In this document: in pieces, positions 8,800 to 16,452 of the stretch
Layout of the letters: each line of letters opens with the position of its first letter
How positions within the stretch are numbered: position 1 is the first letter of the stretch
Source: Myxococcales bacterium
GTDB lineage: Bacteria > Myxococcota_A > UBA9160 > UBA4427
Assembly (NCBI GenBank): GCA_012959805.1
Contig: DUCN01000013.1
Span: forward strand, 97,603 to 160,943
DNA length: 63,341 nt
Direction: 5' to 3'
Made by a program: the position numbers and the translations under genes
The notes under the pieces: generated by a model
What the model saw: the letters and a program-made list of their open reading frames with translations, nothing else
Databases searched by the model: none
Told to the model about the DNA's origin: nothing

Positions 8800-9603
8800 A
8801 TGCAGCGATCGAGTTCCCTGGGAAGAGCGGGTCCCTTTATCGCGGCGCCCTTGGCCATGACTCTGGTTCTGGGTGTCTGCGTATCGGCTGCCGGCGCGCA
8901 GCTTGAGGACGCAGTCAGGGTTCGTGAAAAGGCGAACGGGGAGTCCGCCGAATCACAGAAGCGGATCGATGGTCTCAGCGAAAGGACTGCCGATCTCACG
9001 GAAGAGTATAGAACGGTCACGGCACAGATTGACGCGCTTCGAGTCTACGTCGGCCAGCTCGAAACCATTGTAGCGACACAGAAGCAGGAGATCGAGACGG
9101 TCCGTGATGAAATCGAAAACGTGACGGTCGTCGGTCGACAGATCACACCGCTCATGTTGCGCATGATTGAGTCTCTCGAACAATTCGTCGCGTTGGACGT
9201 GCCCTTTCTGCCGATCGAACGGAGCGAACGTCTTACTGAGCTGCGCGACATCATGGCGCGAGCCGACGTGAGTGATTCGGAGAAATATCGACGTCTTCTA
9301 GAGGCCTACCAGATCGAAAACGAATACGGGCGGACGATCGAGGCCTATCGCGGCGAGCTGGAGATCGATGACAGTGCCCGCGTCGTCGACTACCTGCGAA
9401 TCGGCCGAATCGCCCTGTACTACCAAACCCTTGACGGACAATCGATCGGCGTCTGGGACTCCGATCGCGAGGGTTGGGAAACCCTCGACGGAGGCCACCG
9501 AAGTGCAATTCGGCAAGGGATCCGGGTTGCTCGCAAGGAGACGGCGCCCGATCTGCTACGTCTGCCCATTCAGGCTGCAACGGCCGCGGAGGTCGTGAAA
9601 TGA
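8800..9603 (+). CDS. DUF3450 family periplasmic coiled-coil protein (TonB system accessory)
   Basis: The 267-residue protein has a signal peptide ending VSAAGAQ, a long heptad-rich coiled coil in the first half (RIDGLSERTADLTEEYRTVT), then DVPFLPIERSERLTELR and a C-terminal globular region, as in DUF3450 proteins. The family is encoded with TtpC-type TonB complexes in proteobacteria and is thought to work in the periplasm with the long ExbB-like protein. The start at 8800 is chosen because GGAGG lies 5 bp upstream; an in-frame ATG at 8788 would put that site inside the gene. It overlaps the next gene by ATGA. Confidence 0.85.
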   Translation: MQRSSSLGRAGPFIAAPLAMTLVLGVCVSAAGAQLEDAVRVREKANGESAESQKRIDGLSERTADLTEEYRTVTAQIDALRVYVGQLETIVATQKQEIETVRDEIENVTVVGRQITPLMLRMIESLEQFVALDVPFLPIERSERLTELRDIMARADVSDSEKYRRLLEAYQIENEYGRTIEAYRGELEIDDSARVVDYLRIGRIALYYQTLDGQSIGVWDSDREGWETLDGGHRSAIRQGIRVARKETAPDLLRLPIQAATAAEVVK

Positions 9604-10997
9604 AGTCGCGAACGGGGACGATCGGATTCATCGTGTCGACCCTCTTGCTCGCGAGCTTACTCGCCGGGACGAGCGCGTCCGCGCAGAATTCGCCAGCGGC
9701 CGCAGAGGCCGGGTCGACAGCGACTTCGCTCGACGAACTCCTTCAGCGCGTTCGTTCTGGGTGGGAGGCCGAGCGTGCCGAGAATCGCGAACGCGAGGTC
9801 GTCTTCAAGCGGGCTCAACAGGATCAGCGTCGGCTTCTGACTGAAGCCGAGCAGGCCTTGTCTCGACTCGAGAAGCGCAGTGAAGAACTCGAGCTGGAAT
9901 TCCAAACGCACGAAGGCGTGCTAGCCGAGCTGGCCGAAGTCCTACGTGAACGACTCGGCGTATTAGGCGAACTCTTCGGTGTCGTACGACAGGTTTCTGG
10001 TGATACGGCGGGACTGCTCGAAGCCTCGTTCTCGAGTGCGGAGATTCCCGGACGAAGTGAATTCCTGGTCGAACTCGGCAAGAGCAAGTCGCTGCCCAAG
10101 ATCGAGGAACTCGAGCGGCTCTGGTTCGAGCTTCAGCGTGAGATGACGGAGTCCGGCAAGGTCGTTCGGTTTCGGGCTGTGGTCATCAGTCCGGATGGAA
10201 CAGAATCTGAGCGAGAAGTCACTCGAATCGGCCTCTTCAATGCTGTCTCCTCGGGTCGGTATCTAAATTGGGATGATCGAGTTCATCGACTCACAGAGCT
10301 ACCCCGTCAGCCTTCGGGCCGCTATTTGAGCACCGTCTCAGAGTTCGAAAGTGCCAGCGGTGGCCGAACGGTTCTCGCCATCGACCCTTCACGAGGCGTT
10401 CTACTCGAGTCACTCATGGAAACCCCGAGTCGCCAGGAGCGCGTCGCTCAGGGTGGCGTAATTGGGTACACGGTCCTTGGCCTCGGCTTCATCGCTGGGA
10501 TCGTAGCGATTGTCCGACTCGTGCAGCTTGTGCAGGTGAGTCGCAAGGTTCGGTCACAGCGGCAAAATATCGAGACCTTGGGAGAGAATCCGCTAGGGCG
10601 GGTCCTCGGTGTGTATGAGGAAAGTCGCGACGCTGATCCCGAGGCGCTCGAACTCAAGCTCGATGAAGCGGTTCTCCGAGAGTCGGCGAGACTAGTGAAA
10701 TTTCTTTGGGTGGTGAAGGTCGTCTCGGTCGTGGCTCCGCTGATGGGTTTGCTCGGCACGGTGACCGGAATGATCCAGACCTTCCAGATCATTACGCTCT
10801 TCGGTACGGGAGATCCGCGGCTCATGGCAGGTGGGATTTCCGAAGCGCTCGTGACTACGATGCTTGGACTCGTCGTGGCGATTCCGCTGGTGCTGCTGCA
10901 TAGCGCAGTCGCCAGCCTCGCCCAGGGTGTCGTCGACGTGCTTCAGGAGATGAGCGTCGGTCTGGTTGCCCGACGCATGGAGGGCAGCGACGCGTGA
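9600..10997 (+). CDS. TtpC-like MotA/TolQ/ExbB proton channel protein with long periplasmic N-terminus
   Basis: The 465-residue protein has a signal peptide (MKSRTGTIG...TSASAQ), a coiled-coil periplasmic region to about residue 290, and a transmembrane helix (VIGYTVLGLGFIAGIVAIV). A C-terminal MotA/TolQ/ExbB domain follows with PLMGLLGTVTGMIQTF and GISEALVTTMLGLVVAIP. TtpC proteins of this design work with ExbB, ExbD and TonB in Vibrio TonB2-type systems to energise outer-membrane receptors. It begins at the A of the upstream TGA and its stop overlaps the GTG start of the next gene, so the operon is translationally coupled. Confidence 0.9.
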   Translation: MKSRTGTIGFIVSTLLLASLLAGTSASAQNSPAAAEAGSTATSLDELLQRVRSGWEAERAENREREVVFKRAQQDQRRLLTEAEQALSRLEKRSEELELEFQTHEGVLAELAEVLRERLGVLGELFGVVRQVSGDTAGLLEASFSSAEIPGRSEFLVELGKSKSLPKIEELERLWFELQREMTESGKVVRFRAVVISPDGTESEREVTRIGLFNAVSSGRYLNWDDRVHRLTELPRQPSGRYLSTVSEFESASGGRTVLAIDPSRGVLLESLMETPSRQERVAQGGVIGYTVLGLGFIAGIVAIVRLVQLVQVSRKVRSQRQNIETLGENPLGRVLGVYEESRDADPEALELKLDEAVLRESARLVKFLWVVKVVSVVAPLMGLLGTVTGMIQTFQIITLFGTGDPRLMAGGISEALVTTMLGLVVAIPLVLLHSAVASLAQGVVDVLQEMSVGLVARRMEGSDA

Positions 10998-11512
10998 CGT
11001 TTGGACCGATCGATGCCGTCCTCGATTTTCTCGAGCGCGGGGGCGACGTGCTCTACGTCATTCTTGCAGTGACCGCCGTGATGTGGGCTCTGATCGTCGA
11101 GCGCATTCTCTATTTTCGTGGAACAAGTCGGCGCGATGTCCAAAACGTGATAGCGGAGTGGGGCGCCCGCGCCGAGCGGACGTCCTGGTGTGCGGGTCGC
11201 ATACGCCAACTGCTGATCGCTGGTATCTATGAACGAATGCGTCACTCGCTTCCGCTCATCAAGGGATTGGTTGGCATTTGTCCTTTGCTCGGCCTTCTCG
11301 GAACGGTGACAGGCATGATCGAAGTCTTTGATGTGATGGCCGTCGCGGGGACTGGTAACGCTCGTGCTATGGCATCCGGTGTATCGAAGGCGACGATCCC
11401 GACCATGGCTGGACTCGTTGCGGCGCTGTCGGGCCTGACGGTGAACAGTGCTCTCGAACGCTTCGCGAATGCCGAAACCGAACGCGTTGCCGACCATTTG
11501 ACGCAGGAATGA
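10994..11512 (+). CDS. exbB: ExbB-type proton channel (MotA/TolQ/ExbB family)
   Basis: The 172-residue protein has three hydrophobic helices (VLYVILAVTAVMWALIVERI; GICPLLGLLGTVTGMIEVF; ATIPTMAGLVAALSGLTVN) and the family signature GVSKATIPTMAGL. Together with ExbD it forms the inner-membrane proton channel that drives TonB. The GTG start at 10994 overlaps the upstream stop codon (GTGA). It is the short second ExbB of a TtpC-type system, following the long one. Confidence 0.92.
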   Translation: MTFGPIDAVLDFLERGGDVLYVILAVTAVMWALIVERILYFRGTSRRDVQNVIAEWGARAERTSWCAGRIRQLLIAGIYERMRHSLPLIKGLVGICPLLGLLGTVTGMIEVFDVMAVAGTGNARAMASGVSKATIPTMAGLVAALSGLTVNSALERFANAETERVADHLTQE

Positions 11513-11547
11513 AGGCCGCCAGTGAGTACCAGCCATGAGGTATAGCC

Positions 11548-11955
11548 ATGCGCCAACGAAAACAGATCCTCAATAGCGAAGATAGTGAAGTCGACGTGAC
11601 GCCGATGCTCGACGTCGTCTTCATCATGTTGATCTTCTTCATAGTGACGGCTTCCTTCGTGAAGGAGTCCGGTGTCGACATCAGCCGCCCCGGCGCAGCG
11701 ACCGCCGAAATGATGGAGCGGGGAAATATTCTGATCGCCATTACCGAGGGGGACATCGTCTGGATCGACAAGCGGGAGGTGGATTCGCGCGCGGTGCGAG
11801 CCAACGTCGAGCGGCTTCGAGCAGAAAATCCCGAGGGCTCGGTTGTGATTCAGGCCGATCGACGATCGTCCAATGGCCGGTTGGTCGAAGTGATGGATGC
11901 CGTTCGATTGGCGGGTGTCTATGACGTTGCCCTTGCGGCCGAAGTGACGAGGTAG
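11548..11955 (+). CDS. exbD: ExbD/TolR family biopolymer transport protein
   Basis: The 135-residue protein has a cytoplasmic N-tail, one transmembrane helix with the conserved Asp22 in TPMLDVVFIMLIFF, and a periplasmic domain ending VMDAVRLAGVYDVALAAE. The Asp lies in the proton path of the ExbB/ExbD motor. It sits between ExbB and TonB in the operon. A near-identical orphan copy lies at 60918-61319, with the same helix sequence and the same periplasmic spacing. Confidence 0.93.
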   Translation: MRQRKQILNSEDSEVDVTPMLDVVFIMLIFFIVTASFVKESGVDISRPGAATAEMMERGNILIAITEGDIVWIDKREVDSRAVRANVERLRAENPEGSVVIQADRRSSNGRLVEVMDAVRLAGVYDVALAAEVTR

Positions 11956-11965
11956 CGGAGCGGCA

Positions 11966-12589
11966 ATGGCCCGTCGCTACCTGATCGCGACCGTCTGTAC
12001 GGCCTTCATCACCTTCGGTCTCTTCTGGGTGATGCAATATCTCGTCTCAGCCGGTCGTGGATTACCGGAGGACACGGCGAAGCGTCGACACATCCAGATG
12101 GTGCGCCTGATTCGGGATTCCGATACCCAGACCCTCGACCGTCGAAAACCCGAACGTACGCCGCCGCCCGCCAAGCCGCCGCCGCCGCCGCTTTCAGTGC
12201 AGGACTCGGCCAGTCCCGTGCAGAGAATGGCGCCGATGCTGGCCCCCACTTTCGACGCGAGCGGTGGCGGGTTTGCGATGGGGGGTGCTTTTCTCGGTGA
12301 CCCAACGAGCGACTCCGACGTGATGCCTCGCGTTCGTATACAGCCGCAATATCCGATGCGCGCCTATCAGCGGGGGGTCGAGGGCTATGTGGTCGTGGAG
12401 TTCACGATTGCACCGGACGGTTCGGTTCGCGATCCGGTCGTCATCGACTCGAAGCCCGGTTCGATTTTCAATCGCGCGGCAATCGCAGCGGTCCGAAAGT
12501 GGAAGTACGCACCGAAGATCCAGGATGGTGTCGCTGTAGAGCGTCTTGGTGTTCAGACGCAAATCGATTTCGAAATGGATGAGGGCTGA
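11966..12589 (+). CDS. tonB: TonB energy-transducing protein
   Basis: The 207-residue protein has an N-terminal transmembrane anchor (TAFITFGLFWVMQYLVSAG), a short Pro-rich linker (PPPAKPPPPPL) and a C-terminal TonB domain. That domain contains PQYPMRAYQRGVEGYVVVEF, IAPDGSV and AAIAAVRKWKYAPK, the standard YP...G.V...F and W.F.P motifs. It is short and lacks a long EP/KP repeat, as in TonB2-type proteins. It couples the ExbB/ExbD proton flow to outer-membrane receptors such as the one at the left edge of the window. Confidence 0.93.
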   Translation: MARRYLIATVCTAFITFGLFWVMQYLVSAGRGLPEDTAKRRHIQMVRLIRDSDTQTLDRRKPERTPPPAKPPPPPLSVQDSASPVQRMAPMLAPTFDASGGGFAMGGAFLGDPTSDSDVMPRVRIQPQYPMRAYQRGVEGYVVVEFTIAPDGSVRDPVVIDSKPGSIFNRAAIAAVRKWKYAPKIQDGVAVERLGVQTQIDFEMDEG

Positions 12590-12593
12590 GCAA

Positions 12594-13853
12594 ATGCGTC
12601 CATCCGCTTCATTGAGTTCTCTCAGGAACAGACGTCGCTCGACATTATGGCTGTTTGTGTTGGTCTCGTTTCTTGCGATGGTGGTTGCTGGGCCGAATGC
12701 GATTGCCAAGGAAAAGTCGAGGAGAGCCAGCCAGACGGTCGGAGAATACGCGTACAAGAGACTTTCGAAAGCGAACGAATTTCTCGCAGGCGAGAGTTAT
12801 GCCGAAGCGCGGAGCGAACTCGAAGCGCTGTTGGCACGCAAGAAGATCAACTCCTACGAGCGTGCGATGGGCCGGCAGACACTCGGATACGTACAGGCGA
12901 ATCAAGATCAATTCCCTGATGCCATTGAGAGTTTCGAAAAGGCTCTGGGTCTTGCCGCTCTCCCTGAACCGGCAGAGCTAAACATCCTCTTCACGGTTTC
13001 TCAGCTTCATCTTTCACTCGGCCATACGGAGAAGTCCGTCGAGATTCTAGAGGAGTGGTTTCGGCGGACGTCGGCGCCCGGCGCTCGCGCCCATTTCACG
13101 CTAGCGAGCGGCTATACCGCGCTCGGTCGATACGATGATGCGTTGGTGCATGCCCAAGCAGCCGTCAACAAGTCGGAAGCGCCGGCGGAATCCTATCTAC
13201 AGCTACTCGCATCGGTGAACTACAATCTCGGCCGTTTTCGCGAGATGGCGGGTGTCTTGGAAATTCTCGGCAATCGATTTCCGAAGAAAACCTATTGGAT
13301 GCAGCTCTCCGCCGCCTACCGCGAAATCGGGGAGAACGAGAAGTCTCTTGCAGTTCAGGAACTCGCCTACCAACAAGGGTTCCTGAGTGGCGAACGCGAA
13401 CTCAGCATCTTGGCTCAGCTCTATCTGTTCGAGAGGCTGCCCTACAAAGCGGCGCGAGTGCTCGAAAAGGGATTGAAGAGCGAAGCGATTGGGCAGGATA
13501 CCGATGTCTGGGAACTGCTCGCCAACGCATGGCTGCAGGCTAAGGAATACGAACGCGTCGTCGAGCCGCTCGAGAAGGCGGCGGCGCGCTCTGCGAATGG
13601 AGATCTTTTCGTTCGGCTTGGACGCGTGCATATTCAAAACGAAGACTGGTCGAGGGCGGCCGTTGCACTGACCGACGGCGTGGAGAAGGGCGGGTTGGCC
13701 GATCTAGGCACAGCGCACCTCCTGCTCGGAGTTGCTTATGCAAACGGCTCCAAACCAGATGCGGCGTTTCGAGCGCTCCGAGAAGCGAGTCGCTTCGAAC
13801 GAAGTCGCGGGCCCGCCAGAGAATGGATCGCCCACATCGAACAGAGCCAATAG
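12594..13853 (+). CDS. TPR-repeat periplasmic protein of the TtpC/TonB operon
   Basis: The 419-residue protein has a signal-peptide-like N-terminus (STLWLFVLVSFLAMVVAGPNAIA) followed by tetratricopeptide repeats for the rest of its length (for example YTALGRYDDALVHAQAAVNK). Such TPR proteins often end TtpC/TonB operons and are thought to assemble or link the complex; the exact role is not known. The start at 12594 lies 4 bp after the tonB stop. An upstream in-frame start at 12546 would overlap tonB and remove the signal peptide from the N-terminus. Confidence 0.82.
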   Translation: MRPSASLSSLRNRRRSTLWLFVLVSFLAMVVAGPNAIAKEKSRRASQTVGEYAYKRLSKANEFLAGESYAEARSELEALLARKKINSYERAMGRQTLGYVQANQDQFPDAIESFEKALGLAALPEPAELNILFTVSQLHLSLGHTEKSVEILEEWFRRTSAPGARAHFTLASGYTALGRYDDALVHAQAAVNKSEAPAESYLQLLASVNYNLGRFREMAGVLEILGNRFPKKTYWMQLSAAYREIGENEKSLAVQELAYQQGFLSGERELSILAQLYLFERLPYKAARVLEKGLKSEAIGQDTDVWELLANAWLQAKEYERVVEPLEKAAARSANGDLFVRLGRVHIQNEDWSRAAVALTDGVEKGGLADLGTAHLLLGVAYANGSKPDAAFRALREASRFERSRGPAREWIAHIEQSQ

Positions 13854-14024
13854 CAATTAGATGCACCAGTGGATTCGGTGTGACTGCACGATCCGGCATC
13901 GGGATGACTTCAGGCGTGAGAGGAGAACGCCCGCAGCGAGATCGTCCCTGCCGACGTGCCCTAGGGGGCTTTCAAATTGGTGATCCCCCCGCACAAAAGA
14001 ATGGTCAGGATCGATTCTCATCAT

Positions 14025-14053
14025 GATACAATCACGAATGAATGAAACTATAA
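14025..14053 (+). promoter_or_regulatory. Operator/promoter copy 4, upstream of the IPTL-like surface protein
   Basis: ACAATC-ACGAAT-GAATGA at 14028-14045 matches CATTCA-N4-TGAATG in 11 of 12 half-site positions. GATACA (14025-14030) overlaps its left edge and CTATAA (14048-14053) follows after 17 bp. The site ends 41 bp before the ATG at 14086. Same geometry as copies 1-3. Confidence 0.58.
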
Positions 14054-14085
14054 ACCACTTGCTTACGCGAGGAGGAGTGAACTAG

Positions 14086-14961
14086 ATGAGGCAATTTCAT
14101 TTAGGAGCTGGAGCCCGGATCGGATCGAGCATTGGGCTCGGCCTGCTCGTGGCGTTCATGGCGGGCAGTGCGTTCGCTGCGCCTTTCGACATTACCGACA
14201 CGACACCGCGCGCGATTGTCGTTGACACCGAGGCGAGCGCAGATCCCATCATCGTTGGCACGAGTGGGGGCGCGAGCTTCCCGGGCGGCGCCGTGAACCA
14301 AATTGTTGGAGCCTGGACTTCCGATGGCGTGACCGGCACGATTACGTTCACAGCGGCGGCCCTAGAGGCCTTGTTTCTCGCGAGCCCGTCGCTCGCCGCC
14401 TTCCCAGTCATCCCGGGCAGCACAAGTTCAACATTTACGATCGATATCGCTTCCGGTAACGGGAGCTGGGATTTTGAGGGTGGCTTCGATTTTGACAGCA
14501 TTCCACCAGCCGTCGATACCCTGACCTTTGGGCAATCGTCTTCGGGGGGTCCTTACCTTCCCTTGGGTATCGTCGGCTCCGTCGCCGGCTACGAGGAAGA
14601 CTTTCTCGCGCCGGGCGTCTTGGTCTTCTGTACCGATGTAACTACCTTCATCGGCGCACCGGGGGGCTGTGGTGCTTTCGCGGATGGCGGGCTTATGACG
14701 TTCGGACCGCCTGGTTTTGCCTTGGTGCCCGCCTACGCCTACATCCCGGCGAGCGGTCTCCTGAATATGACGGGCAATGTTTTCGCTTCGACATCCAGTG
14801 CACCCACGTGGTCGGGAGTAGGTGATGTCCGCTTGAGTGAGGTTCCGCCGCCCGTGCCCGGGCTCGGTCCTTGGGGCATGATCGTCCTCGCCCTCGGCTT
14901 GGCCTTCGTGACAGTCGGCGTCTTGCGTCTTCGTGGGACCGCCGCTGGGTCTTCAGTCTGA
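14086..14961 (+). CDS. Exported protein with IPTL/PEP-CTERM-like C-terminal sorting tail
   Basis: The 291-residue protein has a signal peptide of about 31 residues ending GSAFAA, a low-complexity Ser/Gly/Pro-rich middle without recognised enzyme motifs, and a tail of PPPVPGLGPWGM, a hydrophobic helix, then LRLRG. That tail matches the logic of IPTL-CTERM and PEP-CTERM signals (short motif, helix, basic end), so surface sorting is inferred. The two Cys in FCTDV...GGCGAF could form a disulfide. It is preceded by the shared operator and followed by a bidirectional terminator, so it is a single-gene unit. Confidence 0.78.
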   Translation: MRQFHLGAGARIGSSIGLGLLVAFMAGSAFAAPFDITDTTPRAIVVDTEASADPIIVGTSGGASFPGGAVNQIVGAWTSDGVTGTITFTAAALEALFLASPSLAAFPVIPGSTSSTFTIDIASGNGSWDFEGGFDFDSIPPAVDTLTFGQSSSGGPYLPLGIVGSVAGYEEDFLAPGVLVFCTDVTTFIGAPGGCGAFADGGLMTFGPPGFALVPAYAYIPASGLLNMTGNVFASTSSAPTWSGVGDVRLSEVPPPVPGLGPWGMIVLALGLAFVTVGVLRLRGTAAGSSV

Positions 14962-15100
14962 GGATCATGGTTCGATTGCTCGGTGGGGCACCATAGCCAC
15001 CCGGCGATCGGGCCAGAATGCGAAAAGTGTCCGAGGCCAGCCCGCGCGGTTCTCGAGGAGCACCGGCTCGCTCTTGCGCGTCTATTCGGCTCTCACGAAA

Positions 15101-15132
15101 AAGGACGCCCGGATCGAATCCGGGCGCCCTTT
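15101..15132. terminator. Bidirectional terminator between the surface protein gene and glnII
   Basis: AAGGACGCCCGGAT (15101-15114) pairs with ATCCGGGCGCCCTTT (15118-15132) around a CGA loop with one A/C mismatch. It is preceded by an A-run and followed by GGTTTTC, so it can serve both converging genes. Confidence 0.75.
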
Positions 15133-15171
15133 GGTTTTCTCGGCGTGAACGCCTAGAGCAGACCTCAGGTC

Positions 15172-16197
15172 CTAGGCCTTGATGTTCGCGCTCGCTGCCT
15201 TCACGGTCTTGACGATTTGGCCGGCGACCTTGTACGGGTCGGCGTTGCTGGCGGGGCGGCGATCTTCGAGCCATCCCTTCCAACCGGCGTCGACCGTCGC
15301 GATGCCGATTCGAATCGAGGCACCTCGATCCGCGACGCCATAGCTGAACTTATCGATCGACTGGGTCTCGTGAGCGCCGGTGAGGCGCTGGTCGTTGTCG
15401 GCACCGTACACGGCGATGTGTTCGGCGATGACGGGTTCGAAGGACTTGCAGATCTGATCGTAGACGGACTGGCTACCGCAGGTGCGGAGCAGGTTGTTCG
15501 AGAAGTTTGCGTGCATTCCCGATCCGTTCCAATCGCCCTTCACCGGCTTCGGCTCGAGGTTGATCGAATAGCCGTAGCGTTCGGCCGTTCGTTCGAGCAG
15601 GTAGCGGGCCACCCAGGTTTCGTCGCCGGCGCGCTTGGCACCCTTGGCAAAGACCTGGAATTCCCACTGGCCCATCATGACTTCGGCGTTGATGCCTTCA
15701 ATCGTCAGACCGGCGTCGAGGCAGAGGTCGAGATGCTCATCGACGATCTCACGACCGACTGCGTTGGCTGCACCCACGGAGCAGTAGAAGGGTCCTTGGG
15801 GTCTCGGGAAACCATCGGCGGGAAATCCGATCGGACTGTCGTTGTCGTTGTCCCAGATGCAATATTCCTGTTCGAACCCAAACCAGAAATCGTCATCGTC
15901 ATCGTCGATTCCCGCACGTCCATTGGATTCGTGGGGAGTCGAGTCGGCGTTCAAAACTTCCGTCATGACCAGAAAGCCGTTCTTGCGACCAGGATCTTCG
16001 AAGATCGCGACTGGCTTCAGGATGAGATCGGAACTGTTGCCGGGGCTCTGCTCCGTCGAGGAGCCATCGAAGCCCCAGCCCGGGACATCTTCGAGCTCGC
16101 CAGAGAAATCTTCGACGACTTTCGTCTTGCTTCGCAGGCTCTGGGTCGGCTTGTATCCGTCGAGCCAGATATATTCGAGTTTTGCCTTGGTGCCCAT
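15172..16197 (-). CDS. glnII: Glutamine synthetase type II (eukaryote-type)
   Basis: The 341-residue protein is full length for GSII and begins KLEYIWLDGY. It has GWGFDGSSTEQSPGNSSD, the Glu metal-binding segment FGFEQEYCIWD, INAEVMMGQWEFQ, and GDWNGSGMHANFS followed by RLTGAHETQSIDKFSYGVADRG. It condenses ammonia with glutamate using ATP in the cytoplasm. GSII is scattered in bacteria (Rhizobiales, Actinobacteria, some Myxococcota) and usually accompanies GSI, which is not in this window. A sigma-54 promoter precedes it, implying nitrogen-status control. Confidence 0.95.
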   Translation of the reverse strand: MGTKAKLEYIWLDGYKPTQSLRSKTKVVEDFSGELEDVPGWGFDGSSTEQSPGNSSDLILKPVAIFEDPGRKNGFLVMTEVLNADSTPHESNGRAGIDDDDDDFWFGFEQEYCIWDNDNDSPIGFPADGFPRPQGPFYCSVGAANAVGREIVDEHLDLCLDAGLTIEGINAEVMMGQWEFQVFAKGAKRAGDETWVARYLLERTAERYGYSINLEPKPVKGDWNGSGMHANFSNNLLRTCGSQSVYDQICKSFEPVIAEHIAVYGADNDQRLTGAHETQSIDKFSYGVADRGASIRIGIATVDAGWKGWLEDRRPASNADPYKVAGQIVKTVKAASANIKA

Positions 16198-16267
16198 TTG
16201 GGGGGACCTCCGTTAGTCAATCATTCTGGGTGTCGTTCAGAACCGCTCGGGTTTTGTGTCCTTGGGG

Positions 16268-16284
16268 AGCAACGACTGTGCCAA
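16268..16284 (-). promoter_or_regulatory. Sigma-54 (-24/-12) promoter of glnII
   Basis: On the minus strand the sequence reads TTGGCAC-AGTCG-TTGCT, matching the sigma-54 consensus TGGCACR-N4-TTGCW with correct spacing. It lies about 70 bp upstream of the glnII ATG. Transcription would depend on RpoN and an NtrC-type activator. Confidence 0.82.
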
Positions 16285-16404
16285 AGCCTGGCCGCAATCT
16301 CAATCGTTGAAAGCTGGCAATTCCAACCTCAGCTCGAAATAGACGCGTCTCATGGAGACTCGAGGTCACACGCTCGTCGATGATGCGGGCGTATCGATCG
16401 CATA

Positions 16405-16429
16405 CTGCCTATCCGGCAGGCATGCTGCC
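16405..16429 (-). promoter_or_regulatory. Candidate activator (enhancer) site upstream of glnII
   Basis: CTGCC-TATCC-GGCAG-GCATG-CTGCC forms two interleaved inverted repeats, each with a 5-bp centre. It lies roughly 120-145 bp upstream of the -24 element, the usual distance for an NtrC-like enhancer. The sequence does not match the enteric NtrC consensus closely, so this is a guess from position and symmetry. Confidence 0.35.
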
Positions 16430-16452
16430 TATTCAGTACGCACAAGAACCGC

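Noticed and set aside
15217..16383. 388-residue plus-strand open frame
   Set aside because: It is antisense to glnII, which has clear family motifs on the minus strand; the open frame reflects the GC-rich codon pattern.
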